A program made the translations under genes and the position numbers. Under the pieces are notes generated by a model, which was not told where the DNA came from, made no database searches, and saw only the letters and a list, made by a program, of their open reading frames with translations. DNA of 9,608 nt from an uncultured Alphaproteobacteria bacterium. Lineage in GTDB: Bacteria; Pseudomonadota; Alphaproteobacteria; Caulobacterales; Hyphomonadaceae. The stretch is from contig CAIKXW010000044.1 of the NCBI GenBank assembly GCA_903831485.1, positions 1 to 9,608 of the forward strand. Direction: 5' to 3'. Positions 1-6,897 of the stretch are shown piece by piece (position 1 is the stretch's first letter; each line of letters begins with the position of its first letter).

Positions 1-333
1 ATGGAAATCGAGATCGATTTCGCCTTCGGCAAAGGCCCCAAGGCGACCGCCTCCACCCGCACCTATCCCGTCTTCGTCACCGTAACCCGCCGCGACCGCA
101 GCGTGCTGGCCAAGGAGCGTTTCGACATCCAGGTCGCCTGGCCCGCCGGCAAGGACATCGTCCGCCACACGGAAACCGTGCCGGGCATCGTGATCCCGCG
201 CGCCAACGAGACCATTTCGGGCTCGAACTTCGAAATTCTCGTCGGCTTCGACCTGACGCCGGAACAGCTCGCCTACAACCGGAGCGGCACTCGCTTCACG
301 ATCAACGTTGCGAAACCCGCCGCCGGCCAGTAG
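1..333 (+). CDS. C-terminal part of a conserved alphaproteobacterial lipoprotein-like protein (5' end outside window)
   Basis: The reading frame is open from base 1 to a TAG at 331-333 and gives 110 residues. Base 1 happens to be an ATG, but no upstream sequence is available and the protein lacks any signal peptide, so this is most likely an internal Met of a longer gene. The segment looks like a beta-rich secreted domain: alternating hydrophobic strands, a motif PVFVTVTRRD near residues 23-32, LAKERFDIQV near 36-45, and a closing block FEILVGFDLTPEQLAYNR near 77-94. From memory, this pattern (a 'yFVaV..dg.vLaKe.F' block followed by 'GFqLTpeqLaYNR') is shared by small lipoproteins of unknown function in Alphaproteobacteria, which have an N-terminal lipobox and are about 150-190 residues long. 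The family assignment is by recollection, not a search, and no molecular function is known to me. It lies 39 bases upstream of argS on the same strand. Confidence 0.7.
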   Translation: MEIEIDFAFGKGPKATASTRTYPVFVTVTRRDRSVLAKERFDIQVAWPAGKDIVRHTETVPGIVIPRANETISGSNFEILVGFDLTPEQLAYNRSGTRFTINVAKPAAGQ

Positions 334-366
334 TCCGGCGGGGCCCAGACCAGCCCCTCTCCGGAC
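333..366 (+). promoter_or_regulatory. Two-part stem-loop filling the lipoprotein-argS gap
   Basis: GTCCGG at 333-338 pairs perfectly with CCGGAC at 361-366. Inside it, GGGGC (340-344) pairs with GCCCC (353-357). A 1x3 internal loop separates the stems and the apical loop is 8 nt (345-352). The structure begins at the last base of the upstream stop codon and ends 6 bases before the argS ATG. No T-run follows, so it is not a standard intrinsic terminator. It could stabilise the 3' end of the upstream message or block ribosome loading on argS, which has no obvious Shine-Dalgarno. The pairing is seen directly; the role is inferred. Confidence 0.4.
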
Positions 367-372
367 CTGACC

Positions 373-2145
373 ATGACCAAGCCCCAGGACCTTGCCGACC
401 AGCTGTCGGACGTCGCCGGCGCCGCTTTCGCGGCCATGGGCATTGATGCTGGTGCGGGGGTGATGCGCCGCTCTGACCGTCCTGACCTCGCCGACTTCCA
501 GTGCAACGGCGCGATGGCCGCAGCCAAGAAGCTCAGCAAGAACCCGCGCGAGATCGCGACGGCCGTCGTCGAGGCGCTGAAGGCTTCCCCGCTGGTCGCC
601 GCATCCGAGGTCGCCGGCCCCGGCTTCATCAACGTACGCCTGACGCCCGCAGCGCTCGCCGCGCGCGCCGAGCAGATCGCCGCCGACCCGCGCTCCGGCG
701 CGCGCAAGGTCGAGACGCCCCGCCGCGTCGTGATCGACTTCGGCGGCTGGAACGTCGCCAAGGAAATGCACATCGGCCACCTGCGCTCGACGGTGATCGG
801 CGACAGCTTGCAGCGTCTGTTCCGCTTCCTGGGGGACGCCGTCTCCAGCGATGTTCATCTCGGCGACTGGGGCCTGCAGATGGGCCAGCTCATCAACGAG
901 GTGAAGCTGGAACAACCGGGTTTGCCATACTTCGACGCCAGCTTCACCGGCCCCTATCCCGAACAAAGCCCCGTCTCGATGGATGATCTTGGACGGCTCT
1001 ATCCGCAGGCCTCCGCCAAGTCGAAATCCGACGAAGCGCGCCGCGACGAGGACCGCAAGGCGACGCAGGAACTGCAGTCCGGCCGCCCCGGCTATCGTGC
1101 GCTATGGCAACACTTCTGCAACGTCACCCGCGTCGGCCTCGAACGCGAATGTGCCAGCCTTGGCGTGCGCTTCGACCTGTGGAAGGGCGAAAGCGATGCG
1201 GAACCCTTCATCCCCGCGCTTGTCGAAGACCTGAAAGCCCGCGGCATCGCTGAACTGGATGCAGGCGCATGGATCATCCGCGTCGCGCGCGAGACCGACA
1301 AGAAGGAGATGCCGCCTATCATCCTCGTGAACCGCGACGGCGCGATCGGCTATCACGGTTCCGATCTCGGCACGATTGTCGATCGCAAGCAGGGCATCGA
1401 CCCGCAGCTGACGCTCTACGTCGTGGACCAGCGCCAGGCGCTGCACTTCGAACAGGTCTTCCGCGCCAGCGACCGGGCAGGGCTGATGCCCGAAAACACG
1501 CTCGAACACCTTGGCTTCGGCACGGTGAACGGTCCGGATGGCAAGCCGTACAAGACCCGCGACGGCGGCACGCTGAAACTCCAGGCGTTTATCGCCCAAG
1601 CTGATGAAGTCGCGACAGCGCGCATGAAGGAAGCCGAACTCGGCGCGGACGTCTCCACCGCCGAACAGCAAGATATCGCGCACAAGGTCGCCGTGGCAGC
1701 GATAAAATTCTCGGATCTCTCCAACGTCCGCACGACGAACTACATCTTCGACCTCGACCGCTTCATCTCGTTCGAGGGCAAGACCGGCCCGTACCTTCTC
1801 TACGCCGCTGTGCGCATCAAATCGCTCGCCCGCCGCGCCGAAGCGGAGGGCGTGAAGCCCGGCCCGATCATGATCGAACTGGACGCCGAACGCGCACTCG
1901 TGCTTGCGCTCGACGCCTTCAACGACGCTCTGCGCGGCGCCTATGACAAGCGCATGCCGCACATCCTCTGCGATCACGCCTACACGCTGGCGCAGGCTTT
2001 CTCCGCCTTCTACGCAGCGGCTCCGATCCTCGTCGAAACCGAGGCTGCGAAGAAAGCATCCCGCTTCTCACTCGCCATGGCGACACTGAAGCAGCTGGAG
2101 CTGGCGCTGGGCCTCATCGGTATCGATACGCCGGACCGGATGTAG
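373..2145 (+). CDS. argS: Arginine--tRNA ligase (class I, ArgRS)
   Basis: This cytoplasmic enzyme charges tRNA-Arg with L-arginine using ATP. It has 590 residues, close to the 577 of E. coli ArgRS. Domains in order: an N-terminal Arg_tRNA_synt_N tRNA-recognition domain (about 1-90, with FQCNGAMAAAKKL near 42-54 and GPGFINVRL near 82-90); the Rossmann catalytic core with the class I signature HIGH at 133-136, inside NVAKEMHIGHLRST; the second signature loop as KTRDGG at 394-399, the form ArgRS uses in place of canonical KMSKS; and a C-terminal DALR all-helical anticodon-binding domain (from about 465, preceded by FEGKTGPYLLYA). The ATG at 373 gives an N-terminus that aligns with the E. coli enzyme, although no clear ribosome binding site precedes it. 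The GNAT gene follows after 4 bases, so the two are probably co-transcribed. No defects are visible. Confidence 0.97.
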   Translation: MTKPQDLADQLSDVAGAAFAAMGIDAGAGVMRRSDRPDLADFQCNGAMAAAKKLSKNPREIATAVVEALKASPLVAASEVAGPGFINVRLTPAALAARAEQIAADPRSGARKVETPRRVVIDFGGWNVAKEMHIGHLRSTVIGDSLQRLFRFLGDAVSSDVHLGDWGLQMGQLINEVKLEQPGLPYFDASFTGPYPEQSPVSMDDLGRLYPQASAKSKSDEARRDEDRKATQELQSGRPGYRALWQHFCNVTRVGLERECASLGVRFDLWKGESDAEPFIPALVEDLKARGIAELDAGAWIIRVARETDKKEMPPIILVNRDGAIGYHGSDLGTIVDRKQGIDPQLTLYVVDQRQALHFEQVFRASDRAGLMPENTLEHLGFGTVNGPDGKPYKTRDGGTLKLQAFIAQADEVATARMKEAELGADVSTAEQQDIAHKVAVAAIKFSDLSNVRTTNYIFDLDRFISFEGKTGPYLLYAAVRIKSLARRAEAEGVKPGPIMIELDAERALVLALDAFNDALRGAYDKRMPHILCDHAYTLAQAFSAFYAAAPILVETEAAKKASRFSLAMATLKQLELALGLIGIDTPDRM

Positions 2146-2149
2146 GCAC

Positions 2150-2614
2150 ATGCAAGACATCGAGTTTCGCGTCGACGATCTGACCGCATCAAAGTCTCAG
2201 GCGATCGTGCGCCGCCATCTCCAGGGCATGCATGCGAACTCGCCGCAGGACAGCGTACATGCCTTTGACATCGACAAGCTGCGTCAGCCCGGCGTCACGT
2301 TCTGGACCGGCTGGGTTGGTGAGGAGATCGCCGTGATGGGTGCTCTCACACGGCTCGATGCAGAGAGCGGTGAGATCAAATCAATGCGGGTGGCTGACGC
2401 CTTCCTCGGCCGCGGTGCGGGCAGGGCGATGCTCGAGCATATTCTCTCCGAGGCGCGCGCCGCCGGAATGAAGCATCTTTGGCTCGAGACCGGCTCAACA
2501 CCAGCCTTTGACCCCGCCATTGGCCTGTACAAGAAAGCCGGGTTCCGCTTCTGCGGCCCGTTCGCCCACTACAAGGACGACCCGTTCAGCCGGTTCATGA
2601 CGCTGGCGCTGTAG
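2150..2614 (+). CDS. GNAT family N-acetyltransferase
   Basis: A 154-residue cytoplasmic protein with the GNAT fold. Such enzymes move the acetyl group of acetyl-CoA to an amine or hydroxyl acceptor. Strand beta4 and motif A are clear: EIKSMRVADAFLGRGAGRAML at about 75-95. The R-G-A-G-R-A run (88-93) is the pyrophosphate-binding loop of the family Q/RxxGxG/A signature. Motif B follows as LWLETGSTPAFDPAIGLYKKAGFRFCGPF (about 110-138), ending in the common LYxKxGF segment. The C-terminal pattern (PFAHYKDDPFSRFMTLAL) resembles the YsnE-like GNAT subgroup, whose substrate I cannot name. The ATG lies 4 bases past the argS stop with only a weak ribosome binding site, so translation is probably coupled to argS. 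The substrate is unknown; free amino acids or antibiotics are equally possible. Confidence 0.9.
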   Translation: MQDIEFRVDDLTASKSQAIVRRHLQGMHANSPQDSVHAFDIDKLRQPGVTFWTGWVGEEIAVMGALTRLDAESGEIKSMRVADAFLGRGAGRAMLEHILSEARAAGMKHLWLETGSTPAFDPAIGLYKKAGFRFCGPFAHYKDDPFSRFMTLAL

Positions 2615-2647
2615 CTGGCGGCAGGCGCTGCAGCCTCACTTCTTTTT
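2608..2647 (+). terminator. Possible terminator at the convergent GNAT / DUF4287 junction
   Basis: GCTGTAGC (2608-2615) pairs with GCTGCAGC (2627-2634): 8 bp including one G-T wobble, with an 11-nt loop. The stem overlaps the GNAT stop codon. A pyrimidine-rich tract with five consecutive T (2643-2647) follows after 8 bases, which is further than in a textbook terminator. It sits exactly between two convergent genes whose stops are 21 bases apart, a place where one is expected. Support is modest because of the wobble, the large loop and the gap before the T-run. Confidence 0.3.
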
Positions 2648-2905
2648 CGCAGGAGCCTTCTTCTTCGTTGCAGCTTTCTTCACCGCCGCCGGACCCGACT
2701 GCCACTCCGGCTTCAGATAGCAGGCCGCCAAGGCATTCGCATGGCCATGCCCGAGGCCCAGCGCCTCCATGGCATGACTGCGCAGTTCGCCATGCGCCTT
2801 CAGCCCTGACTTGGACAGCTTGGCCAGCATCTCTTTCTCGGACCTGCCCGAAGCCTTCGCGGCATTGTCGAGATAGGTGCGGATTCCCGTCGGCATCCCA
2901 GCCAT
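2636..2905 (-). CDS. Small DUF4287-like protein with lysine-rich C-terminal tail
   Basis: 89 residues. The first ~65 residues fit the DUF4287 pattern as I know it: a short 'TYLDNAAKASG' helix (10-20), a KSGLKAHGE segment (about 32-40), then the hallmark GLGHGHANA (50-58). The tail (about 75-89) is Ala/Pro/Lys only with eight lysines in runs (KK, KKK, KKK), like histone H1-type or AlgP-like nucleic-acid-binding tails. No signal peptide or membrane segment is present, so it is cytoplasmic. Its function is unknown; DNA or RNA contact by the basic tail is an inference. The ATG at 2905 is supported by GGAG (complement of 2912-2915) at a 6-base spacing. That site lies within the last codons of the M28 peptidase gene, whose stop is 3 bases upstream, so the two genes are almost certainly translationally coupled. 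A second Met at codon 4 is less well placed. Confidence 0.82.
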   Translation of the reverse strand: MAGMPTGIRTYLDNAAKASGRSEKEMLAKLSKSGLKAHGELRSHAMEALGLGHGHANALAACYLKPEWQSGPAAVKKAATKKKAPAKKK

Positions 2906-2908
2906 CGG

Positions 2909-4627
2909 CTACTCCGCGCGCTGGGCGTCGCGCAACGCCCTGAACTCGTTGCCCTCGTACCAGTTGGGCCAATCGGCCGAGTTGGCGAGACGGGTGACAA
3001 CCTCCGTCGCAACCTTTGTGTCAGCCTCGATGCCCGACAGATCCCAGCTGTCTTGGTATTCGTCAGCGGGCTTGTGATAGGCGTTGTCGGTATAGGCCTT
3101 CGCCGCGGCTTCGCCCGCCGCAACCCCGCCATTCACGAGGTCGATGCCGCTGTCGGGGTAGAGCATTGGCACGCCTTTCTTGGCTAGGCTGATATGGTCC
3201 GAGCGATAGAAGTATCCATTCTCGGGCGAAGGGTCCGGACGAATGACACGTCCGGATTCGGCCAGTACGGTCTTCAGGGCATCTTCGAGCTGCGAGGCGC
3301 CAGCCCCAATCACGAGAAGATCCTTGGCCATGCCTGTGGGTTGCATCGCGTCGATGTTGATGCCGCCGACGATGTTTTTCAGCGGCATGAGCGGGTTCTC
3401 GCCGAAGTAAGCCGAGCCGAGCAGGCCCGACTCTTCCAGCGTCACCGCCAGCACCGTCACCGACCGCTTCGGCTGCGGCCCCGCCGCCACCTTCTCGCCG
3501 ATCTCCAGGATCGCCGCCGTGCCGGTGGCGTTGTCGACCGCGCCATTGTTGATCACGTCCGCAGTCGGATCACCGCCCGTGCCTTTGCCGAGGTGATCCC
3601 AGTGCGCCATGAGCAGAACATGCTCATCAGGCGCCTCGGATCCTTTGACGGTCCCGATCACATTGCGTGAGTCCTTGAAGTCGATGGTCTGGTTGATTGT
3701 CGCCGACGCCTTGAGCCCCGTCATCAGGACAGGCTTGAAGCCGCGCTTGTTGGCGGCGGCGCGCATCTTGTCGATGTCGAGCCCCGCCACCTTGAACAGG
3801 TCCGTCGCATGGTCGAGCTGGATCCAGCCCTCCAGCTTCGCGCGGCTCGCCCCGCCATCATTGCGCACGAGATCGGCCTGCTCGCCTGTCCATGACCCTT
3901 CCACGACGCCCCACCCATAGGATGCCGGCTTCTCCTCATGGATGATCAGCGCCGCCGTCGCGCCCTGCCGCGCCGCTTCCTCGAACTTGTAGGTCCAGCG
4001 GCCGTAATACGTCATCGCCTTGCCGTTGAAGAGCGTGTTGTCGTTGGTCACGAAGCCCGGGTCGTTGACGAACATCACGACCGTCTTGCCCTTCACGTCG
4101 ACGCCTGCGTAGTCGTTCCAGTTGGCCTCTGGCGCGACAACGCCATAGCCGACGAACACCAGATCGGAATCCGTGAACGATACTGTCTTGTTCTTCTGGT
4201 CCTTGGTGATGAACACCGCATCGGGTCCCATCTTCAGGTCCCACGCCTTGTCGCCCGGACCAGCGATTTTCAGGGATGACGTCTTCGGGTCCGCCGTCTG
4301 CGCGACCATCTTCACGACCTGAAAGTACGTCCCGTCAGGATTACCCGGCGCGAGGCCGATGCGCTTCATCTCCGCCGCAATCCAGTCAGCTGCTTTCTCG
4401 CCTTCCGGATCGCCCGGGCCGCGGCCTTCATACTTGTCGTCCGCGAGTTCCTTGATGCGCGCAGCGAGATCGGCCGCCGCGATATCCAGCGATGTGGACA
4501 GCGTCGAGGTGACCGCGTTGGCGTCGGCCGCGGGCGCCGCCGGCGCGGCAGGCTCCGTGGGACCGCACCCAGCCAGTCCGATGCTCATCAGCGCGGCCGA
4601 TACACCCGTAAGCGCAGGCAATTTCAT
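2909..4627 (-). CDS. M28 family metallopeptidase with PA domain, lipoprotein
   Basis: 572 residues, a predicted envelope-anchored zinc aminopeptidase of family M28. The N-terminus has a lipoprotein signal ending in lipobox LAGC (Cys21), followed by an Ala/Pro linker. Gly at +2 does not signal inner-membrane retention, so the outer membrane is likely. A PA-type domain (about 130-245, with FVGYGVVAP and GKTVVMFVNDPG) is inserted before the catalytic domain. All expected di-zinc positions are present: His342 and Asp344 in AHWDHLG, bridging Asp365 in GAVDNATG, Glu398-Glu399 in LEESGLLGS (general base and ligand), Asp426 in NIDAMQ, and His478 in YRSDHISLAKKG. The in-frame TTG at 4642 is rejected as start because the strong Shine-Dalgarno GAGGGAG (complement of 4634-4640) lies between it and the ATG at 4627, with 6-base spacing. 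Pirin lies upstream by 59 bases, and the DUF4287-like gene follows after 3 bases. Specificity (N-terminal amino acids or dipeptides) cannot be told. Confidence 0.94.
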   Translation of the reverse strand: MKLPALTGVSAALMSIGLAGCGPTEPAAPAAPAADANAVTSTLSTSLDIAAADLAARIKELADDKYEGRGPGDPEGEKAADWIAAEMKRIGLAPGNPDGTYFQVVKMVAQTADPKTSSLKIAGPGDKAWDLKMGPDAVFITKDQKNKTVSFTDSDLVFVGYGVVAPEANWNDYAGVDVKGKTVVMFVNDPGFVTNDNTLFNGKAMTYYGRWTYKFEEAARQGATAALIIHEEKPASYGWGVVEGSWTGEQADLVRNDGGASRAKLEGWIQLDHATDLFKVAGLDIDKMRAAANKRGFKPVLMTGLKASATINQTIDFKDSRNVIGTVKGSEAPDEHVLLMAHWDHLGKGTGGDPTADVINNGAVDNATGTAAILEIGEKVAAGPQPKRSVTVLAVTLEESGLLGSAYFGENPLMPLKNIVGGINIDAMQPTGMAKDLLVIGAGASQLEDALKTVLAESGRVIRPDPSPENGYFYRSDHISLAKKGVPMLYPDSGIDLVNGGVAAGEAAAKAYTDNAYHKPADEYQDSWDLSGIEADTKVATEVVTRLANSADWPNWYEGNEFRALRDAQRAE

Positions 4628-4633
4628 CCCGGT

Positions 4634-4640
4634 CTCCCTC
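4634..4640 (-). promoter_or_regulatory. Ribosome binding site deciding the M28 peptidase start
   Basis: The minus strand reads GAGGGAG here, six bases before the ATG at 4627. It is the best Shine-Dalgarno in the window. It fixes the start at the lipoprotein Met and rules out the upstream TTG at 4642, which it almost abuts. Confidence 0.85.
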
Positions 4641-4686
4641 AAGTTGCGGGCACACTATCGCGCGCGGTCGGGGGAGCAAGTGCTGG

Positions 4687-5646
4687 TCAGGTCTTCCAGT
4701 CCGCGTGTGCGTCGTCGTGATCATCGGGGACGTGATCCATGCCCGGCGGCTGTGGATCGCCGGGGAGGGGGATCCAGTGCGTCTCCCCGGGCGGCTGCGT
4801 GAACCATGTCCCGTCAAAACCGCCAGCGATCGACGCGCGCCAGTCCGCCGCCGCCTTCGCCAATCGCTCCTTGGAAGACGCGACGAAGTTCCAGTCGAGA
4901 AAGCGCGGCCCATCCAGCTTGTCGCCGCCGGCGAACATGATCCGTGTCCCCGCTCTCAGCTTTACCCGGCACGGCCGTTGCGGCGACAGGATCGCCATCG
5001 TCGCCTCGCCTACAGACTGCCCCTCTACCTCAGCCGCGCCCTCGACCACATAGAGGCATAACTCTTCGGCGTCGGGAGCTTCGATCGTCGTGTCGCGTTC
5101 TGCCCTGAGCACAAGCTGGCAGATACCGCTGGGAAACTCGACAGGCGAGCGATGGCCATAGGCAGCCCCGGAGATCAGAACGCCGCTCGCGCCGTCGAGC
5201 GCCAATTTCGGGAGTACGGCTGCAGGGTAGTGCCGGAAGCCCGGCGCCTGCTCCTCATGGCTCTGCGGCAGCGCAACCCATGTCTGGATCGCCTCGATCC
5301 GGTGCCCCGCCTCGCGCTCGGCATGCGGCGTGCGCTCCGAATGGGTGATGCCCTTGCCGGCTGTCATCCAGTTCACGGCGCCCGGCCGAATGGCCTGATG
5401 AGTTCCAAGGCTGTCGCGATGGTCCAGCGCTCCATCGAACAGCCACGTCACCGTGGCGAGCCCGATGTGCGGATGCGAGCGCACGTCGATTCCCTTGCCT
5501 GCCGGCAAGACGGCGGGCCCCAGATGATCGAAGAAGACGAACGGCCCGACATTGCGCCGCGTCGCAAAAGGCAATACCCGGCGAACGGAAAACCCGCCCA
5601 GATCCCGCTCGCGCGGCTCAATGATCATCTCGACGGCGTCGGGCAT
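4687..5646 (-). CDS. Pirin family protein (bicupin, probable iron-binding quercetinase-like)
   Basis: 319 residues, cytoplasmic, with a two-cupin architecture: Pirin N-domain about 10-125 and Pirin C-terminal domain about 180-285. All four iron ligands known from human pirin and E. coli YhhW can be seen: His58 and His60 in SHPHIGLATVTW, and His102 and Glu104 in GKGITHSERTP. Flanking family blocks are also present (GPFVFFDHLGP near 34-44, WMTAGKGI near 93-100). Bacterial pirins can show quercetin 2,3-dioxygenase activity or interact with other proteins; which applies here cannot be told. The last 18 residues are unusually rich in Asp and His (DHVPDDHDDAHADW). The ATG at 5646 is preceded by GAGGAAG (complement of 5652-5658) at a 5-base spacing. 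The frame stays open upstream to 5718, but that extension shows no family similarity. It is first in a likely three-gene minus-strand unit with M28 and the DUF4287-like gene. Confidence 0.94.
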   Translation of the reverse strand: MPDAVEMIIEPRERDLGGFSVRRVLPFATRRNVGPFVFFDHLGPAVLPAGKGIDVRSHPHIGLATVTWLFDGALDHRDSLGTHQAIRPGAVNWMTAGKGITHSERTPHAEREAGHRIEAIQTWVALPQSHEEQAPGFRHYPAAVLPKLALDGASGVLISGAAYGHRSPVEFPSGICQLVLRAERDTTIEAPDAEELCLYVVEGAAEVEGQSVGEATMAILSPQRPCRVKLRAGTRIMFAGGDKLDGPRFLDWNFVASSKERLAKAAADWRASIAGGFDGTWFTQPPGETHWIPLPGDPQPPGMDHVPDDHDDAHADWKT

Positions 5647-5670
5647 GGGAACTTCCTCTGTCTGCGGTTG

Positions 5671-5699
5671 AGTATGGACGACGGCGGCGATGACGGCAA
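5671..5699 (-). promoter_or_regulatory. Candidate sigma70-type promoter for the pirin unit
   Basis: On the minus strand, TTGCCG (complement of 5694-5699) is followed after exactly 17 bases by CATACT (complement of 5671-5676), 4/6 matches to each consensus hexamer. Transcription would start near 5664, giving a leader of about 18 bases that includes the pirin ribosome binding site (5652-5658). The -35 element lies inside one copy of a 12-bp direct repeat. Alphaproteobacterial promoters vary, so this remains a prediction. Confidence 0.35.
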
Positions 5700-5719
5700 A
5701 GTAAGCGGATGACGGCAAA
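5689..5719. repeat. 12-bp direct repeat in the pirin/hydrolase divergent region
   Basis: GATGACGGCAAA occurs exactly at 5689-5700 and again at 5708-5719, separated by 7 bases (period 19). The inner copy overlaps the predicted pirin -35 box, and the outer copy includes the alternative ATG (5709) of the hydrolase. A paired half-site for a regulator, or a simple local duplication, would both explain it. Confidence 0.6.
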
Positions 5720-5783
5720 CCGCGACATCAATGCGACTGGGTTCTGCCGCCTCCTCGCTGGGAAAGGCAGGCGTGACGAACAG

Positions 5784-6890
5784 TTGAGACTGCCCAAGCA
5801 GTGGCCTGCGGCGATCGTCCTGTCGTTGCTGATTTCCGCCTGCGCCCCGCTCCAGCAGAGAGCGCTCGCTCCCGAAACCGACCCCGCCCCCGGCTTCTCC
5901 GACACCGCTTTCACCAGCTTCGACGGCGCCCGCCTTGGCCTCGACACCTACCCCGCCCGCGCGCCGGGGCAGGGCGCAGGACCCTGTGACGACGGCGCGG
6001 GCATCGATCTCGACACGGTGGCAGCCGCATCCGCCTGCGCCGCGTCCGCCGAAGTCTACGCCGCTGAGCCCGACGTCGTTATCATCGCCGTCCACGGCAT
6101 GAACGATTATGCCGGCGCCTTCATCGATGCAGGCGAATGGTGGTCCGCCAACGGCGCGACCGTCTACGCCTACGACCAGCGCGGCTTCGGTCGCTCCCCT
6201 GGCTGGATGATCTGGCCGAGCCACGCCGTCATGCGGAAGGATCTCGAAACCGCCATCGAAATAGCCCGCGCGCGCCACCCCGGAGCAAAAGTCGCCGTCG
6301 TAGGCGAGAGCATGGGTGCGGCCGTCTCCGTCACCACCTTCGCCCGCTCAGACGCGAGCAAGCCCGACGCGCTGATCCTATCCGGTCCGGGCTTCCGCGG
6401 CTGGGGCGCGCTGCCATTGCTCTACAGCGCCAGCCTCTGGGTTGCCTCCCATGTCCGGCCCGACTGGATTGTCGTGCCGCCAGACGGCGTCCGCATTGTC
6501 GCCACCGACAACAACCGCAAGCTGCGCGAGATGTGGTTCGACCCGCTTGTCCAGAAATCCAACCGGATCGACAGCGTCTATGGCGTCGTCTCGATGATGG
6601 AGGAGGCGGACCAGACGATCTCCCGCCTGCCGGCCAGCGTGCCGACCCTCATGCTCTACGGCGCCAAGGACGAGATGATTCCCGTCGAGGGCGTTCAGCG
6701 CGCGACTGCCAAGATGCCGCCCCACGTCCAGACGGCCTACTATGTGAACGGCTACCACCTGCTCCTGAACGACCTTCAGGCTCACAAGGTCTGGGACGAT
6801 ATCCTGGCCTTTGTCCGCGACCCGGAATCACCCCTCCCATCGGGCGCCCCGGCGCTACCTTGGTTCGGTAATCAGGACGCAAACCGTTGA
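5784..6890 (+). CDS. Alpha/beta hydrolase, lysophospholipase-like lipoprotein
   Basis: A serine hydrolase of the alpha/beta fold, similar to monoacylglycerol lipase/lysophospholipase-type enzymes (COG2267 style), acting on esters in the envelope. Starting at TTG 5784 it has 368 residues and begins with an ideal lipoprotein signal whose lipobox ISAC ends at Cys20. The first ATG (5709) would add a 25-residue Arg/Asp-containing leader and move Cys to 45, which is atypical; neither start has a strong Shine-Dalgarno, so 5709 remains possible. Catalytic features (TTG numbering): oxyanion-hole HGMND (about 104-108), DQRGFGRS (about 131-138), nucleophile elbow GESMG with Ser176, Asp296 in YGAKDEMIP, and His325 in NGYHLLLND. 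An insertion of about 35 residues with two Cys (68 and 85) sits between the first strand and the VVIIAVHG strand. It is transcribed divergently from pirin. Confidence 0.92.
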   Translation: MRLPKQWPAAIVLSLLISACAPLQQRALAPETDPAPGFSDTAFTSFDGARLGLDTYPARAPGQGAGPCDDGAGIDLDTVAAASACAASAEVYAAEPDVVIIAVHGMNDYAGAFIDAGEWWSANGATVYAYDQRGFGRSPGWMIWPSHAVMRKDLETAIEIARARHPGAKVAVVGESMGAAVSVTTFARSDASKPDALILSGPGFRGWGALPLLYSASLWVASHVRPDWIVVPPDGVRIVATDNNRKLREMWFDPLVQKSNRIDSVYGVVSMMEEADQTISRLPASVPTLMLYGAKDEMIPVEGVQRATAKMPPHVQTAYYVNGYHLLLNDLQAHKVWDDILAFVRDPESPLPSGAPALPWFGNQDANR

Positions 6891-6897
6891 AATTGCA

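Noticed and set aside
1..333. Complete 110-residue protein starting at base 1
   Set aside because: The ATG coincides with the window edge, no upstream ribosome binding site can be seen, and the expected signal peptide is missing, so a truncated gene is more likely.
333..372. T-box or amino-acid riboswitch ahead of argS
   Set aside because: The gap is only 39 bases and lacks any T-box or aptamer consensus; only a simple stem-loop is present.
1102..1977. Long open frame (291 codons) on the minus strand inside argS
   Set aside because: It lies wholly within an unmistakable argS. Long antisense frames are common in GC-rich genes, and its product shows no family pattern.
4641..4680. Possible separate promoter for the M28 peptidase (TTGCTC ... 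GATAGT on the minus strand)
   Set aside because: The spacing between the hexamers is only 14 bases, so it is not a convincing sigma70-type promoter. Read-through from pirin is simpler.
5152..5712. Plus-strand open frame of 186 codons inside pirin
   Set aside because: It is antisense to a gene with all pirin iron ligands intact. Its Arg/Pro-rich composition is typical of an antisense frame in GC-rich DNA.
5625..6278. Minus-strand open frame of 217 codons across the hydrolase 5' part
   Set aside because: It is Gly/Ala/Val-rich with no recognisable domain, and it overlaps the alpha/beta hydrolase and the pirin start.
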